Shown here: piece after piece, positions 23,191 to 34,765 of the stretch
How the letters are laid out: each line of letters starts with the position of its first letter
Numbering within the stretch: the stretch's first letter is position 1
NCBI GenBank assembly: GCA_963457665.1
Contig: OY735219.1
Span: 43,130,714-43,194,713 of the forward strand
DNA length: 64,000 nt
Direction of reading: 5' to 3'
From: Thysanoteuthis rhombus
Lineage: Eukaryota; Mollusca; Cephalopoda; Oegopsida; Thysanoteuthidae
Position numbers and translations under genes: made by a program
The notes under the pieces: generated by a model
Told to the model about the DNA's origin: nothing
Seen by the model: only the letters and a program-made list of their open reading frames with translations
Databases searched by the model: none

Positions 23191-23840
23191 TATCACCTTC
23201 TTTAGATCAATGCAAAAGCCCTTGAAGCCTGATTCTACTTTATAAGAAGTTTTTCTTTTGAATAACATGAATATTCAGCAGATCATTACATTCAGTACAG
23301 TTTCAATACGATGAATGTTACAATCAGTTCAATTTCAACAGAAGGAAAAGTAATTCCAGAAATTCGTAGAAAAATCCTCTCCAAACCCGTTTTAGTCTTA
23401 TGTCTCTCTCTCTCTCTCTTCTGTCCTTTGATAATGGCAAATCCTTTGATATAACAAATCATAGAAAGTTTATCGTTTAAATATAGGAGTTGTGTGTGTG
23501 TTTGCACAGGTATGTCTTTATGTACATACATACACACACAGTAAGCATGTTTGTATGTATGTATATTCATTAATAAACACATACCATCTTATATTTGAGT
23601 GTAGATATTTATTTATCCCTCTGATTCATGCCCCTGATTCATATCCCGCCCATAGAAAGATTAGTTCGGAATGGGTTCTGCAAATCTCTGAAAATTTTGA
23701 TAATATTCTGTCCATCACAATATTATCCAAACAGGTCAAGAGGATGCCCTAAATGATTAGAGAAATTCTTACTTTTTTCCCAGCAAACTCGCTCCCCCTT
23801 TTAAAATTGGTAACACCCCTGTAGTAGGGCATGCCCCCTT

Positions 23841-23863
23841 GGTTGAGGACCACTGTTCTAAAG
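23841..23863. mobile_element. hAT-like terminal motif
   Basis: GGTTGAGGACCACTG is the reverse complement of CAGTGGTCCTCAACC, a common end of hAT-type elements. The preceding GGGCATGCCCCC fits the GC-rich subterminal part. The partner end was not found, so element extent is unknown. Confidence 0.4.
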
Positions 23864-23869
23864 TACCAT

Positions 23870-25130
23870 TAGAAGTTTCCTCGTTTTCCAATGCAATGTG
23901 CTTTCTGACGCTCACCATCACTGCAACAACTGCAAAGGAATTAAGCAATGTGCAATTAGAGAATCGTGGGTTTTTCTTTGCTTTCTAACTATAACTCTCC
24001 TGTTGTATTTCCCCTCATTCTTTTTCTCCATCTTTCTTTCAATGTTTAGAAATCTTTTTTTTACGATTAGAAATCTCGTGGAACGCAATTACGCAGCATT
24101 ACTGGGTTTAAAATAGCCTCCGAGATAAACCCAACGCGTGAGTTATCTGCTTGGCAGGTTTTGAACATGCATGCTGGCTCCGAACGAAGTTATGTTCCTT
24201 AATGATCCGAATAATCTCCCTTCTCACTCACTACCTCGAATCTGAAGCGTCTAAATTTTCAGTTAAAAGAAGTATGGAGTTTTTATATGCTGTTTTGGAA
24301 GCAACATCCTCAAATGTTTTTCAGCGACAATGTGGACGGGAATTTCATCACCATGGTCGTAATACAGATTGAAAAAAAAACTAAAGACCACAAACAAAAT
24401 TAGAGTCATTCTGCCTAATGGTTGCAGCAACTTTTCCAGGTGGGGGATAATTTCCCAGGGTGAGAAGCAAAAGATATATTTGGAATATATCTAGGCAACA
24501 ACCCTCTTTGCAGCTAATAATAATACTATTGTTTTTCCTGATATGACTACATAAGTTAGGGTTAGATAAAATGATTGTGCTAAACCATTATCTTTTATTG
24601 ACTATAAGGTTCCAACTTCCAACACCCGCCACCGTTAGTGAGAAAGCCTGATCTAGGGAAGGGACCAATGCCCACTTTATCTCTCCCCAATAGACGCCCA
24701 TGACCCGTCGTATGTTTGCAGTCACCATTAAGTCACCTGGGGGTTTACCTACGGGTCTAAACCGTTGTACTCCTATCCCTTAATCTGATTATTTAAGATC
24801 GAGTTGACCTTTTCTCTACTAAATGTTTAGAGTGATGCGAAAAGCTTTCTCTTTAAATCCCATTTGTATCAATATAACTCTTTTTTGCTCGAAATATCCA
24901 CCCTTTATTTATCAATTCCAGGGGAAAATATCAGTTTTCAGTATCTTCTCAGTCAGACTTAAATCTTCTATGCAACTGGAAACATCTTATGATGTTGTAT
25001 ACAGGTAGAACTGTACCTCGTGTATATCGTAAATATATAACTGAAAGATGTCTGTGTTTCTGTGTTTGTTTATCACGCTAGAAAAAGTGCTTAAACATGG
25101 GTCAGCCCAAACAAACTTGGCATATCGGGA
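23870..25130. other. Unassigned sequence
   Basis: No gene or family match recognised. Positions 24600-24790 are less AT-rich and read through on the minus strand with WGEIKWALVPSLDQ, perhaps an untranslated or eroded retroelement piece. I cannot support that further. Confidence 0.4.
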
Positions 25131-25135
25131 TATAT

Positions 25136-25136
<1 letters not shown>

Positions 25137-25175
<39 letters not shown>

Positions 25176-25273
25176 GAATTATTTTATTTCATAGCATATA
25201 TATACTATGGAATAAAATGATTTTTACACTCATTCCTATCTGCGTGTCTTCCACTTTTTCACACACGCACACG

Positions 25274-25336
<63 letters not shown>
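25137..25336. repeat. Two (CA)n/(TA)n microsatellites
   Basis: CA then TA at 25137-25175, and a longer CA run with CG variants at 25261-25319 followed by TA to 25336. The second abuts the mariner-like terminus. Confidence 0.95.
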
Positions 25337-25337
<1 letters not shown>

Positions 25338-25830
25338 CGAGGTCTGTCCATATAGACACCTATCTTTTCAAACAGCGGTCTAATGAGCCGTCTTAGCGTG
25401 CTGTGACTTGAATGTTATGTAGCTGTGACCTCGACCTTCTGTATAAAAATGCATTGAGCCACGTTGGTTAGTTTTTTAGCGACACGTGCTCTGTGTGTAG
25501 TGTGCTTAGCCCTTTCTCATAAGTTGAACAAAAGTTCGTGCAATGCTATGACTTGTGAAATTCATTGCCTGACTGTCCGAAAAGTTTCCGTAGAGATAAG
25601 GATCTGTAGAAATTCGTGTAAGATGATTTTGAAAGAAAAACTGCTGATTCATCGTGTGACATTCTATTCATTGCCGACAAAGACAGCCAGCAAATTTTGC
25701 GGTCATATGATGCATAATCAGTTTTTCTTTCAAAATCATCTTGCACGAACTTGTACAGATCCCTATCTTTTTGGAAACTTCACATCAGGCGACAATTTCC
25801 ACGAATCACGGCATGGATTTTCCCAAGTTA
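25334..25830. mobile_element. Mariner-like terminus and internal palindrome
   Basis: TATACGAGGTCTGTCCA at 25334 resembles the terminal repeats of mariner elements and sits on a TA. Further in, about 25550-25680 is the reverse complement of about 25700-25820. Shared blocks include AAGTTTCC, GGATCTGTA, TTCGTG, AAGATGATTTTGAAAGAAAA and ACTG. I found no transposase motifs and no matching right terminus. The 123-codon frame across it comes from the palindrome and has no family match that I recognise. Confidence 0.6.
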
Positions 25831-26324
25831 AATGATAAAAGTTTTCTTCCCCTTTCAACGTGAAACATCGTCCAGATTCGGCATCGTCTTTGGTAGACGT
25901 TATTTGATACGGTCTTTCCTAATTTGAAATAGAATTTAACACAAACCTCTATTGTTCGACATCGGAAAAAGACAGACGTTCAGTCTAGCAAGTGTTGCCC
26001 AAAAACTTACCAATATGGCTTGATGCAGTTTTTTAATACAAAAGTTCAAGGCACTGCTACATAACATTTCAGTCGAAACACATTGGTGCGGTTTTTTAAT
26101 CGCTTAGCTAATTTTTCATAAATTTTAATCTGCAGTTTTTAGTGCATTTCGTTCAAATGACTCCGATCCTTTTTAAAGTAATAGCGTCAAAATAAGATAT
26201 GAACAAAGTTGAATAAGAGCGATTGAATATTACTCTTTGTTCAGAGGTACTTACGAGTAAAAATGCATAAGTTGAAAAAAATAACAGTGAAGGAAGAATG
26301 CACTCAATTTTTAAAACAAAGAGT

Positions 26325-26490
26325 CAACCAATATTGAACGACAGTAGCCATCAAAAATGGCAAAGGGTTTTATCCCTTTTATTTGTACGTATGTTCGTTT
26401 ATGTGTTTGTGGGTTCAAGCGCTCTGGGTCATACTTTTTTGTCTTTTGACTTGAAATTGTTGTTTGAACAACCGTAGCGTTAAAATTACC
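26325..26490 (+). repeat. Family D fragment, copy 3
   Basis: AATATTGAACGACAGTAGCC with a following CAAAAATGGCAAAGGG, TATGTTCGTTTATGTGTTTG and CTTTTGACTTGAAATTG parallel the first part of the 63.4 kb copy (TTTGTTTATGTTTGTCCGTG, CATTGACACGAAAATTGG). TTTGAACAACCGTAGCG follows. Confidence 0.5.
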
Positions 26491-26508
26491 GACTTTAATG
26501 GCGAGTTA

Positions 26509-26510
<2 letters not shown>

Positions 26511-26594
<84 letters not shown>
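26511..26594. repeat. (CT)n then (AT)n microsatellite
   Basis: About 39 bp CT followed by about 45 bp AT. Confidence 0.97.
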
Positions 26595-26597
<3 letters not shown>

Positions 26598-26639
26598 ATT
26601 ACTCTGATTCGAGTCAATCTGACTGCATCACTGTATCAG

Positions 26640-26760
26640 AGTATGAATTTTCTATTGAACTTATTCAGATTTGTTGTGGTTGTTGTTACCACAACGTTTC
26701 AGCTGACTCACTCTATAATCTCCTCCAAGTGAACCATCCATAAACGAAGAGAAGTGATGG
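26640..26760 (-). mobile_element. Decayed ribozyme-bearing Penelope-like piece
   Basis: Minus strand reads CTTGGAGGAGATTATAGAG then GCTGAAACGTTGTGGTAAC (plus 26686-26703), the GAAACGTTGTG arm of the motif at 21.57 kb. The CUGANGA arm is no longer recognisable. Confidence 0.4.
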
Positions 26761-28120
26761 TGCAAATGGAGAAGACCAAAAACATTATTGTAACAACAAC
26801 AGCAACCCACTAAATAATGAGTTCAATAGTCAGAACAAGTCTTGGAATGAAAATAACTCATTTCAGATTTATAGAAGGTATCGAACTTCTGTTCCCTTCT
26901 TCAATTTAACGTCTTTTTATTGTGAATCGCAATTCACTTTAGACTGGGGAATCATTTTTCCTTCCACCATACAACTTTCCTTGCGTAATTTTTTTCCTCC
27001 GGCTTATTTTTCATTTCATGAATTCTCGTCGTTAGGTTTTAATTGTTTTTTTTAGTCCGGTTTGATTAACGTCTACTGACAATCGTGGCTCTAAAGATAT
27101 TAAATCTAGTTTCGTTATCCTGGAGACATTAACTTTAGTTTATACGGAAACTTTTCAAATCAGCAAATTTCTTAATCCGGTAACTCCTCTATTCCGGCAA
27201 TCCCCTAAAGAACACAGGAGAAACAAATTGATTTCCAGGGTTATAGAGAACCGCTACCACGATTCACTATCTTGGCGACAACAACTGGTTATTGTTTTTG
27301 ATTGAGAGAGATAGAGGGGAGACTGAGAATGGGAATGAAAAACAGAGTGAGGGAAAAAGAATGATAGAGAGAAAGAGAGAATGAATCAGTTTTTTTTTTC
27401 TGTCGAATTTTTCTGTAGAGCGAGATTAAATCAAAGTGAGGGTGACATAACGGCAATTAAAAAATCTGTTTTGATTGTTATTCCTATTGACGACGATATT
27501 TCTGTTTTGATTATGGCTATTACTAATGACACTATTCCAAACATGCAGCATTTGAACGGGCATGTTGTAGCTACTGTAAAAATTGATTAATAAACGGAAA
27601 GGCGCGTTAAGGAATCTTTCGAGAAAATCTTCTATCCTCAACGCTTCCTATTAACCTTAACTGCATATAAAGAACACATCAGCATCTAGAAACACGGTGC
27701 ACATACAAAGGCTCACATTTCTATGCATACATACTTTTTTTATGTTAGTGCAAACGTATTTTAAGGGAGATGATTGCGTTAAATTCCCACGCTATATCCG
27801 GTTAAGGATCGCTTGAAAGTCGGGCAAAACCCCGTTTCCATTGTCCTGTGGAGAAGCAAGGTCAATTAATGGTATCCCTCTAACCATACCCCAAACTCCG
27901 CCACGCAGCTTTTTCTTCAAATTTAACGCCGAATTCACGGCTTTCCACCACCGTCAACTTTATGAACCTCACCACCCTTGCCATGGCCAAGAAATACTAC
28001 TATTACCTCAAGTTACCGAGATTACTACTTCTTATAAAAAATCATACCTTTTAAATGCAACGCCAACACCATTAAGCAGCATCATTTCTTCTTTTCTTTC
28101 TTTTTTTAATTTGATTGCAA
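26761..28120. other. Unassigned sequence
   Basis: No recognised gene. A purine-rich GAGA stretch at about 27303-27380 and a less AT-rich stretch at 27790-28000 show no motif. Short frames look like chance. Confidence 0.45.
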
Positions 28121-28124
28121 CCAT

Positions 28125-28550
28125 CAACCAAAACTGTCACCAAAGCTGTCTACATATGTTTCTCTCAGTTTTTTAGTAGGTTCGGCTGACTGTTTATGTC
28201 TATGTATGTATCATGCGTACAGGCCGCGCCAACAAAGCTATTGGCTCAAAATTTCAACATTTCTTTCTTTTTTTTTTCTTTTCTTAATCCCCCTAAATAG
28301 GTTTTTAGTGGGGATATAGTCTGCAATGTAGGTTTATGCTAAATTGGCCCCTCCTTTGGGCCCCCTTGTCCTTCGGAAATTGAGATTCTGTAGTAATTAT
28401 GCCCTTACAAAAAGTGTGAGAAGTAACTTATTCATTGATCACACCTTCATCTAATGTTTTATTGGATCACCCCAAACATGGTATGCAGTTAAAAAGACGT
28501 TTAGTCAGATGACGGTTTCTATTGAGTGACTAACCAATCCTATTTTTCCC
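28125..28550 (+). repeat. Dispersed repeat family A, copy 5
   Basis: ACCAAAACTGTCACCAAAGC, TATGTATGTATCATGCGTAC, AGGCCGCGCCAA, CTCAAAATTTCAACATT, ATAGGTTTTTAGTGGGG, AAGTAACTTATTCATTGATC and GAGTGACTAACCA, in the family order. Confidence 0.85.
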
Positions 28551-28724
28551 CTATCCTTTTCCTTCACTTCCCCTTGTAACTTTTCCCTCCCCCATACTTA
28601 TCTCGTTTTCCAACTTCTCTGGCCTTCCTTCTCTTCCTTTTATAATCCTCTTATTCTTTCATTATCTTTATTTGTACTCTCTGAGTTTTCACACGAGTAA
28701 TAACTGGTGGTTTGCACTGGGGAT

Positions 28725-28810
28725 CAAGTGAAAGCAAATCTCCAGCACTTTCCTAAGTGCTCTTACTGATTTTAGAAATGAAGTTGTCTTGAAAAAGGAT
28801 AGTCAGGCGA
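28725..28810 (-). pseudogene. Small LINE ORF C-terminal fragment
   Basis: TCCAGCACTTTCCTAAGTGC with TGATTTTAGAAATGAAGTTG is the antisense of the LRKVLE end of the LINE family; compare TCCAGCACTTTCCTCAGTAT at 7.34 kb. Only about 30 codons are recognisable. Confidence 0.55.
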
Positions 28811-28874
28811 TCTATCTATCCATATAAAACTCATACATGCAACGCCTTCCTATTATGACAGAAAATGAACATTC

Positions 28875-29000
28875 ATCGTCGTCGTCATCATCATCATCAT
28901 CATCATTCTTTTAACGTCCGTCGTTGGACATAGACCTTCCTCAGGATCCGCCACAATTCTCTATCATGGGCGTGAACATTACGGCATTGAAACTACTAAG
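28875..29000 (-). mobile_element. Family F, LINE-tail-like fragment with (ATC)n
   Basis: A CGT/CAT trinucleotide run (28878-28906) followed by CGTTGGACATAGACCTTCCT and CAATTCTCTATCATGG. Same TGGAC-N-TAGNCCTT arrangement as at 4.07 and 32.9 kb. A microsatellite next to this motif fits the 3' terminus of an RTE-like LINE on the minus strand. Confidence 0.5.
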
Positions 29001-29609
29001 ACTTTATGTTCAATCATCCTTTGAAACAGGTTAAGTTGAGACTTGAAAAAAAACACTTGAATTCTGGATACTCGAATTATTAGAAATAAATCATACGATA
29101 GAGTAGCTTTAATTTCCTTATCCACATATAGATAAACCCGTAATTTTTTATGGTTCTGAATTACTTACATTGTAAGTAGTGAGAGAAAAGGGCAAGTCAC
29201 ACCAATTGTTTCGACAGAAGTTGTTACTGTTTATTTATCACGTACATGTTAAAATAAGATGGTTTTATTTCCACGAAGAATTTTCGTTCATCCTGATATC
29301 ATCATCACATTTTGGCGGTTAAGAAGTGCAGTTTGATTAAGACTCTGATAAAAATGAAATGATGTGAGAGAAAGTGATCAATCGTAACACTAATGCCTGT
29401 TATATTTCCAGATAAGTCATATTATCAATTTTTTTTTTTCAAATCTCATGTGCAAACATCAAAAATATCAAATGTTACTTTGTTCGGCCATTTTTTTTCA
29501 TACAATTTTTTCTATAAATGGTTTATTTTTTTATATATTTTCATAATTTACAAATAATACACGTTCGGGCCATTCTCTTGTCGATAGGTGTGTCTCCGTA
29601 TTGTTTCAC

Positions 29610-29890
29610 AGCTGTTTTAAGTCAGATTTACTTGAAAATTGGTAGCAAGGTGTCCCTTCATAAAATGCTTCTTACATAGAAAAATTTTCCTCTCATTGTC
29701 ACGCGATCTGGCAATTATGGCTTTTAAACTTTGAACTTTGATATCGATTTTCTCAGCGAAATTCGATTTACTTGAAACGTGATAAAAACTTATTTCTTGA
29801 TAAGATGTTTATTACCTGAAATTATCTAATAGTCATGTGATCTGGAAATATTGGCATTTGAACTTGAAAATCTCGTTTGATTTTTGCTCC
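29610..29890. repeat. Diverged tandem duplication, unit about 140 bp
   Basis: Two units share, in order, GATTTACTTGAAA, TTCNTAAAATGCTTNTTAC/TTGATAAGATGTTTATTAC, GTCANGNGATCTGGNAAT and TGGCNTTTNAACTTG. The second unit begins near 29760. No coding frame spans them. Confidence 0.6.
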
Positions 29891-30534
29891 TTGTTACGAT
29901 AAAATCTTCAAAAAGTATCACTAATGAAATTTATCAAACTAATGGAATTCTGAAAAACAAATGACGTACCGAAAGCTCAGTTCCACCATATTTCCGACGA
30001 TCTAAGAACATTTTGGTAACAATCTTTCAAAAATCTATCAGTGAACGGACAAAAGTGCAAAGACTTTTGGTAAATTTTGACTTTCCTTAAATAATAAAAA
30101 GAAAGCTTTGATGTATACCGAGAAATGTTTTCATATCAACTGAAGATTTAGGGTAAAAATAACAGACCTTAAACTTGTGGATTTTAATGCGCATGATTAA
30201 TAATCGTTCTCAAATTCCAAGAGAAAATTCAATTTCAAACTCTGATGGTCGAGATTATCTACTTTTTGTAACACTGCTATCCCGAATGTCAATTAACTGG
30301 TTTTGAGTATTCAACCATCAACGTCATTATAATCTTTATCGATACATTCCTCTCACTTGTTATGATATTGGATTTCACATTCATACTATAATTTACCCAA
30401 TGTCCGACTGTCTTTATTCGAAAGTATAACTCAGGAACCACACAACGTATAGCCCTGAAGATTTTTACATGCACTGATATGACCCTTGGGCATTTTTTTT
30501 AGCAAAATAATTTTCAGAAATTCCTCAAAAAGAC

Positions 30535-30685
30535 GCGTGGGGTCTGCATTCGCATTCACTCCGATAATAATTATCAGATTCCCACCAATCTAAAGAAGGA
30601 GCCCGGATGATCTGCAACTGAGTAATAATTGTGTGGGGTCTGCATTTGCGCTCAGCAATAAAAATAATTATTATTATCTGATTTT
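30535..30685. repeat. Diverged tandem duplication, unit about 100 bp
   Basis: GTGGGGTCTGCATTCGCATTC then AATAATTATCAGATTCCCAC, repeated as GTGGGGTCTGCATTTGCGCTC then ATTATTATCTGATTTTTATC about 100 bp later. Confidence 0.65.
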
Positions 30686-30819
30686 TATCAATCATTCAGT
30701 CTCTATACACACACATACATATATGCATATATATATAACAACAATTTAGGAACTGAATTTTTGCTCAGACCAGATTATTTGCGGTAGTGAGCGAAACAAC
30801 GATGATGATTGGAAAATAA

Positions 30820-30910
30820 AGAAATCAGCCTTAGATGGGATTGAACCCACACTTTTCCATGATAGTGTTTATATAGTCTAGATCTGCTCTAAACGTTTTG
30901 GCTACCAGAA
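30820..30910 (-). mobile_element. tRNA-derived SINE-like sequence
   Basis: Plus-strand GGGATTGAACC at 30838-30848 is the reverse complement of a perfect B box (GGTTCAATCCC). TATATAGTCTAGATCTGCTC downstream lies where an antisense A box would be. Not a complete tRNA. Confidence 0.5.
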
Positions 30911-31106
30911 CCCCGTAGTTCCTAAACTGTCTTTCTTTATTCACATTGTTGGATGATAATAACCAATTAAGTATGTTTGTATTGTGGATGTTTCGATGCA
31001 TTTCGATGGGAGCCAGACATTTTTTTCGAGAAAATATTTGCAACAGTTCACAGAAAATGTTGCTGTTTACATGTTTTAATGCTGAAGAGAGAAATGGGGA
31101 TATTTC

Positions 31107-31353
31107 TGTGTTGCTTGGTTGTTTAGTGAGAGCTACTTGGGCAACCAAAAAACGATAATGTATTTTTAAATAGACAAAATAGCCAAAAATGGCCCAAAAT
31201 ACAAAAAAAAAAAAAAATGCTAAAAATTGTCAAAGACCCGTGCAAAATGTCTGAAGTGTTTAAGCGCATTTGCGCTGATTTAACCCTTCTCTGCGCTGCA
31301 AAAACAAGAAACTTGCTGAATTTGGCGTGAAAAGCGCCAAATTTGCAACAATG
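31107..31353 (+). mobile_element. Family B element, copy 3
   Basis: From TGTGTTGCTTGG to TTTGCAACAATG. The interior has AAATAGCCAAAAATGGCC, TGTTTAAGCGCATTTGCGC, GAATTTGGCG and AAAAGCGCCAAATTTGC as in the other copies. Similar in length to the 37.7 and 3.7 kb copies. Confidence 0.72.
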
Positions 31354-31722
31354 TTCCAGACTCTAATTGGTCTGTGCCTCTACAAATGAATTCGGTGAAA
31401 AATCAGTTTGTATTCTCATTTGCACACGTGATTTACATGCCCTTGAGAGAAGCCTGATTTATTCATCTATAACGTCGGAAATACAAAGTTTTATGTTCAG
31501 GGCGGTTTTAATCGAATTTCATTTCCTCGTTTTTCCAAATAATCCGGCCAACATATTTCCCAGGTGCAGACATTCTTGTATTCGAAACAAAGTGATTACA
31601 TTGCAACGTATTCTCTTTCTCTTCTTGGAAATCGACACATATTGTATGCCTCTCCCTTTGGCCTCTGTCTCTTCGTTCTCCTTCATCATTTTTACGCCCT
31701 CAAAAGCCTTCTTTTTACACAC

Positions 31723-31726
31723 ATAC

Positions 31727-31771
<45 letters not shown>

Positions 31772-31780
31772 TATATATAC

Positions 31781-31811
<31 letters not shown>
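31723..31811. repeat. (CA)n, (TA)n, (GA)n compound microsatellite
   Basis: CA to about 31766, mixed TA to 31795, then GA to 31811. It produces the Thr-His and Val-Cys open frames on either strand. Confidence 0.95.
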
Positions 31812-31969
31812 ACTAGGGGATGTTAGTAATCGTTCCTGTATGCATGCCTGAGAGTGGTAAAAAAGGCGGCAAGGTAAGACAAACATTGAATCAGCAGTAG
31901 CACCATCAGCAGCTATTAATACAACAGTGTGAACTGGCCTATTTATTTCAACCAGAGAAGTATTGTAAA

Positions 31970-32005
31970 CCAGCGCTTCTCAAAGTCAGGATTGAGAGCC
32001 CCCTC
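31970..32005. mobile_element. Possible hAT-like terminal motif
   Basis: CCAGCGCTTCTCAAAGTCAG resembles a CAGTGGTTCTCAAA-type hAT end, followed by GAGCCCCCTCTGGGAGG. No partner end found. Confidence 0.3.
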
Positions 32006-32574
32006 TGGGAGGTGAGTAAAGATTATTGGGATTAGGGAAAAAATGTCAAGATTAATTATGTAACTAGATCACTTTTTCAAATATCTACGCACATATGTAC
32101 ACGTATTGTTGCTCATTGTGAAATGTTATTCAATAATTTTATGAATGCCAATTTCGTTTCAGTTACACTTCAGTATTTTCCTATAGTAAACAGTGAACAG
32201 TGTTTGTACTTTGCTATTTTTTTTCTGGGTTGGGGTTAATTTGTTCAGTTACATTGATATTACGATAAGAGACTAATAATGCTGAGGTTGCAAAAGTATT
32301 TATCTCATCGGTCACGTATGGGGAAGTTCGAAAAGCCCTACAGTAGATCATTATTATGTATTTTTGTCTTCTATTTACCTTCATTTCATTTTTTTCAGTT
32401 GGTTTATGGTTATGATTTCTCTTACCAGCAAAAGCAAAAAGATGTATTAGAAATGCCAATTCTGGAAATGCGTTTATGCTGCCAATCAATTTGATTCCAA
32501 TCTGATACCTTTGGATAAGTGTCAGTTATTGAGAAAAATAATTTTGCTTCGGTGTGCAATTAAACAATAATTGA

Positions 32575-32785
32575 TCCTAAGTTTTCGTCTGGTAGCGTTT
32601 ATGCTGATTTTTGGGAACTCAGACTTTTTAGTGATCACCATTCAACGAAAAGCAATAGAAATAACCGATTCATTGATCACGCCTTTTTCCATTTTTTTAA
32701 TTGATTACCCCAAACATGCTACCAATAGACGTTGGTCACGTGATGGTTTTTACTGATTAACTAACCAGACCTGTTCCAGTTTTCT
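32575..32785 (+). repeat. Dispersed repeat family A, copy 6 (3' part only)
   Basis: ACTTTTTAGTGATCACCATT, ACGAAAAGCAATAGAAATAA, CGATTCATTGATCACGCC, CAAACATGCTACCAATAGAC and CTAACCAGACCTGTTCC. The 5' half of the family is absent. Confidence 0.8.
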
Positions 32786-32889
32786 TTGGTCTGTATCTTT
32801 TTATAGATTATAATCTGTTTTTATATGTTTAATCTTACTACTTCACCTTTGTGCCCGTCTCTGATCATATTTTGTGATGTTTTCTAATT

Positions 32890-33130
32890 CCTGTGTACTA
32901 AGCTTAGTCCACTGCCGGACATAACCCTTTCCCATCTCCTTCCATGATGACCTCGATTGTACTGATCTTTGTCATGTCTTTCTGGCAAACCTTTCTATCT
33001 CATATTTCCATCTTGTATCTGGTCATTTCCTACTGCGTTTTATGTACCATGGGAAACAATCAGTCATATATGCCCCATCTGGTGCCATTTCTTCTATGTG
33101 TTCAGCCTATCTCCATTTTTGTTGCTTAAT
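32890..33130 (-). mobile_element. Family F, LINE-tail-like fragment, copy 3
   Basis: CTTAGTCCACTGCCGGACAT, CCCTTTCCCATCTCCTTCCA and GATGACCTCGATTGTACTGA align with the 4.07 kb copy over more than 100 bp. TCCACTGCNGGAC is a widespread motif in reversed 3' ends of invertebrate RTE-like LINEs. Assigned by that resemblance only. Confidence 0.55.
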
Positions 33131-33379
33131 TGATATCTATCACCCTGGTCTGTCCACGGAGCAGTGATTTTCCTACCGTGTTTACTACACCGTGGGTGCG
33201 TATATTTCTATTTTTCGACCCGATAATTACTTTTGTCTTGTCATTCCACTTACAGTTTTGTTTGTTTCTTTCATTCTTTCTTTCTTTCTTCATTTTTCAT
33301 GACTTCTTTGTTTTTTCTCTTCCTTCTTGTCATTATTCAAAACTTCTCCTTTTACATATTTGCCTTTCTCCTGTTAGAA

Positions 33380-34055
33380 AACACCAGCAAAATCAGTTGC
33401 CCAAACTGTCAAAATTGATTTCTTTAGTTTTCAAGTTAGTCCAACTGGCTATATATATTTCACGCATACAGGCCGTACCAATATTGTCGCCAACTCAAAA
33501 ATATTTTTGCACTTTTTGGTAGTCAAACTAGCGCAAAAAAGAGCCTAACTTGAAGAAAAAGATATCCAAAACTTACCAAAACACACCAAAAATATCTCAA
33601 AAAAGGCTATAAATACGTAAAATGGCCAAGATGTTCAAGTACATCTACGCTAATTTAGCGCTTTTCTGCTCTACCAAAACAAAAAACACGCCGAATTTCG
33701 CTCTCAATTGGCAACACTAGCACATCGATGGAGCTAGAGGGCTGAAAATTTAAACATTTTCTCCTTATCATGTCTAGTAAGAACTTTTTTTGTTTTTCTT
33801 GAAAATCCACCCTCAAATACATTTTAAAGGGAGTTCAATTTGCAATGTAATTTTCTTCTAAATTGGTCCGGATTTTATGCTTGCTTGTTTTATGAAAATT
33901 CAAACCAATTGACGATCCAACAAAAGGCAAAAGAAGTATCTTATTAATCGATCAGCCGTTTTTCCATTTTCGATTGATTACCCCCAACACGACATGCTGT
34001 TGATTACGAGACGGTTATCACTGAGTGACTAACCAGATCAGTTCCTTCTTCTTTT
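33380..34055 (+). repeat. Dispersed repeat family A, copy 7, interrupted by family B
   Basis: The 5' part runs from about 33380 (GTCAAAATTGATTTCTTTAG, TTCAAGTTAGTCCAACTGGC, CATACAGGCCGTACCAAT). The family resumes at about 33722 with ATCGATGGAGCTAGAGGGCT and continues to ACTAACCAGATCAG. The intervening sequence is a family B element. Confidence 0.85.
33485..33721 (+). mobile_element. Family B element, copy 4, nested in family A
   Basis: Starts TTGTCGCCAACTCAAAAATA, ends TCAATTGGCAACACTAG. The interior includes GGTAGTCAAACTAGCGC, GTACATCTACGCTAATTTAG and AACACGCCGAATTTCG. It splits a family A copy, so this B insertion is younger than that A copy. No clear target duplication is visible. Confidence 0.75.
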
Positions 34056-34729
34056 CCTTCTTTTTTTACTTCTTTTTCCCCGACACCTTTTGAAGATCCA
34101 ACACATTGTCGCATCCTGTGCCCTTCCCTTCAGACCGGACATACCATTCTGTGCCGACAATTCTTTGATTTTCGAAACCTTTCACCCGGACTCTAAGTCA
34201 AGAGAGCGTTGGAAAAGGAAAGGGGTTGCACGAAAGGTCCATGTTACCCGCCTCTGCCAAGGATTTACAGGTGAGGAAGCAGGAAACACACGGACACAAC
34301 ATACACTTATAAATGCGTACACACCCAAATACACATTTATATGTAATTTATACGAATACATACATGTATGCGTGCGTATGTGCGTGCGTGTGTGTTCTGG
34401 CACTTCCATAAATATGCTAAAAGGCGGCTTTCAATTGATTTTTATGTCCATTTCACTGCCAGGAGCCGTCAACACAGCTGGGCTCATTTGCATTTACACC
34501 CTATCATCCACTTGCGCCGATGCTTACGTACAAAAGGAAGCATACATGCATTCTGGGATAGATGCTACAGAGCGAGGGGGGGGAGAGAGAGAGAGAGAGA
34601 CGGGGACACCTTGACAGAGAGAGAGAGCTGTTGGATAAAAATGATTCCAAGCTATATTTTTGTTCGTTGCTGGGATCAAAATGGAGATAGCCTTGCCGTC
34701 GAGGTGACAGTTAGCGAGATAGTCCAATA

Positions 34730-34765
34730 CAGTGATCTCCAACCTTTTTTCCCGGCACGAACCTC
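34730..34765. mobile_element. Possible hAT-like terminal motif
   Basis: CAGTGATCTCCAACCTTTTT resembles a hAT-type end (CAGTGGTTCTCAACC). The matching right end was not identified. Confidence 0.35.

Noticed and set aside
31367..31816. 149-codon plus frame
   Set aside because: The C-terminal third is CA/TA/GA microsatellite and the rest shows no motif.
34090..34614. 174-codon plus frame
   Set aside because: Crosses CA- and GA-rich sequence, has no recognised domain, and starts in the T/C-rich DNA just after family A copy 7.
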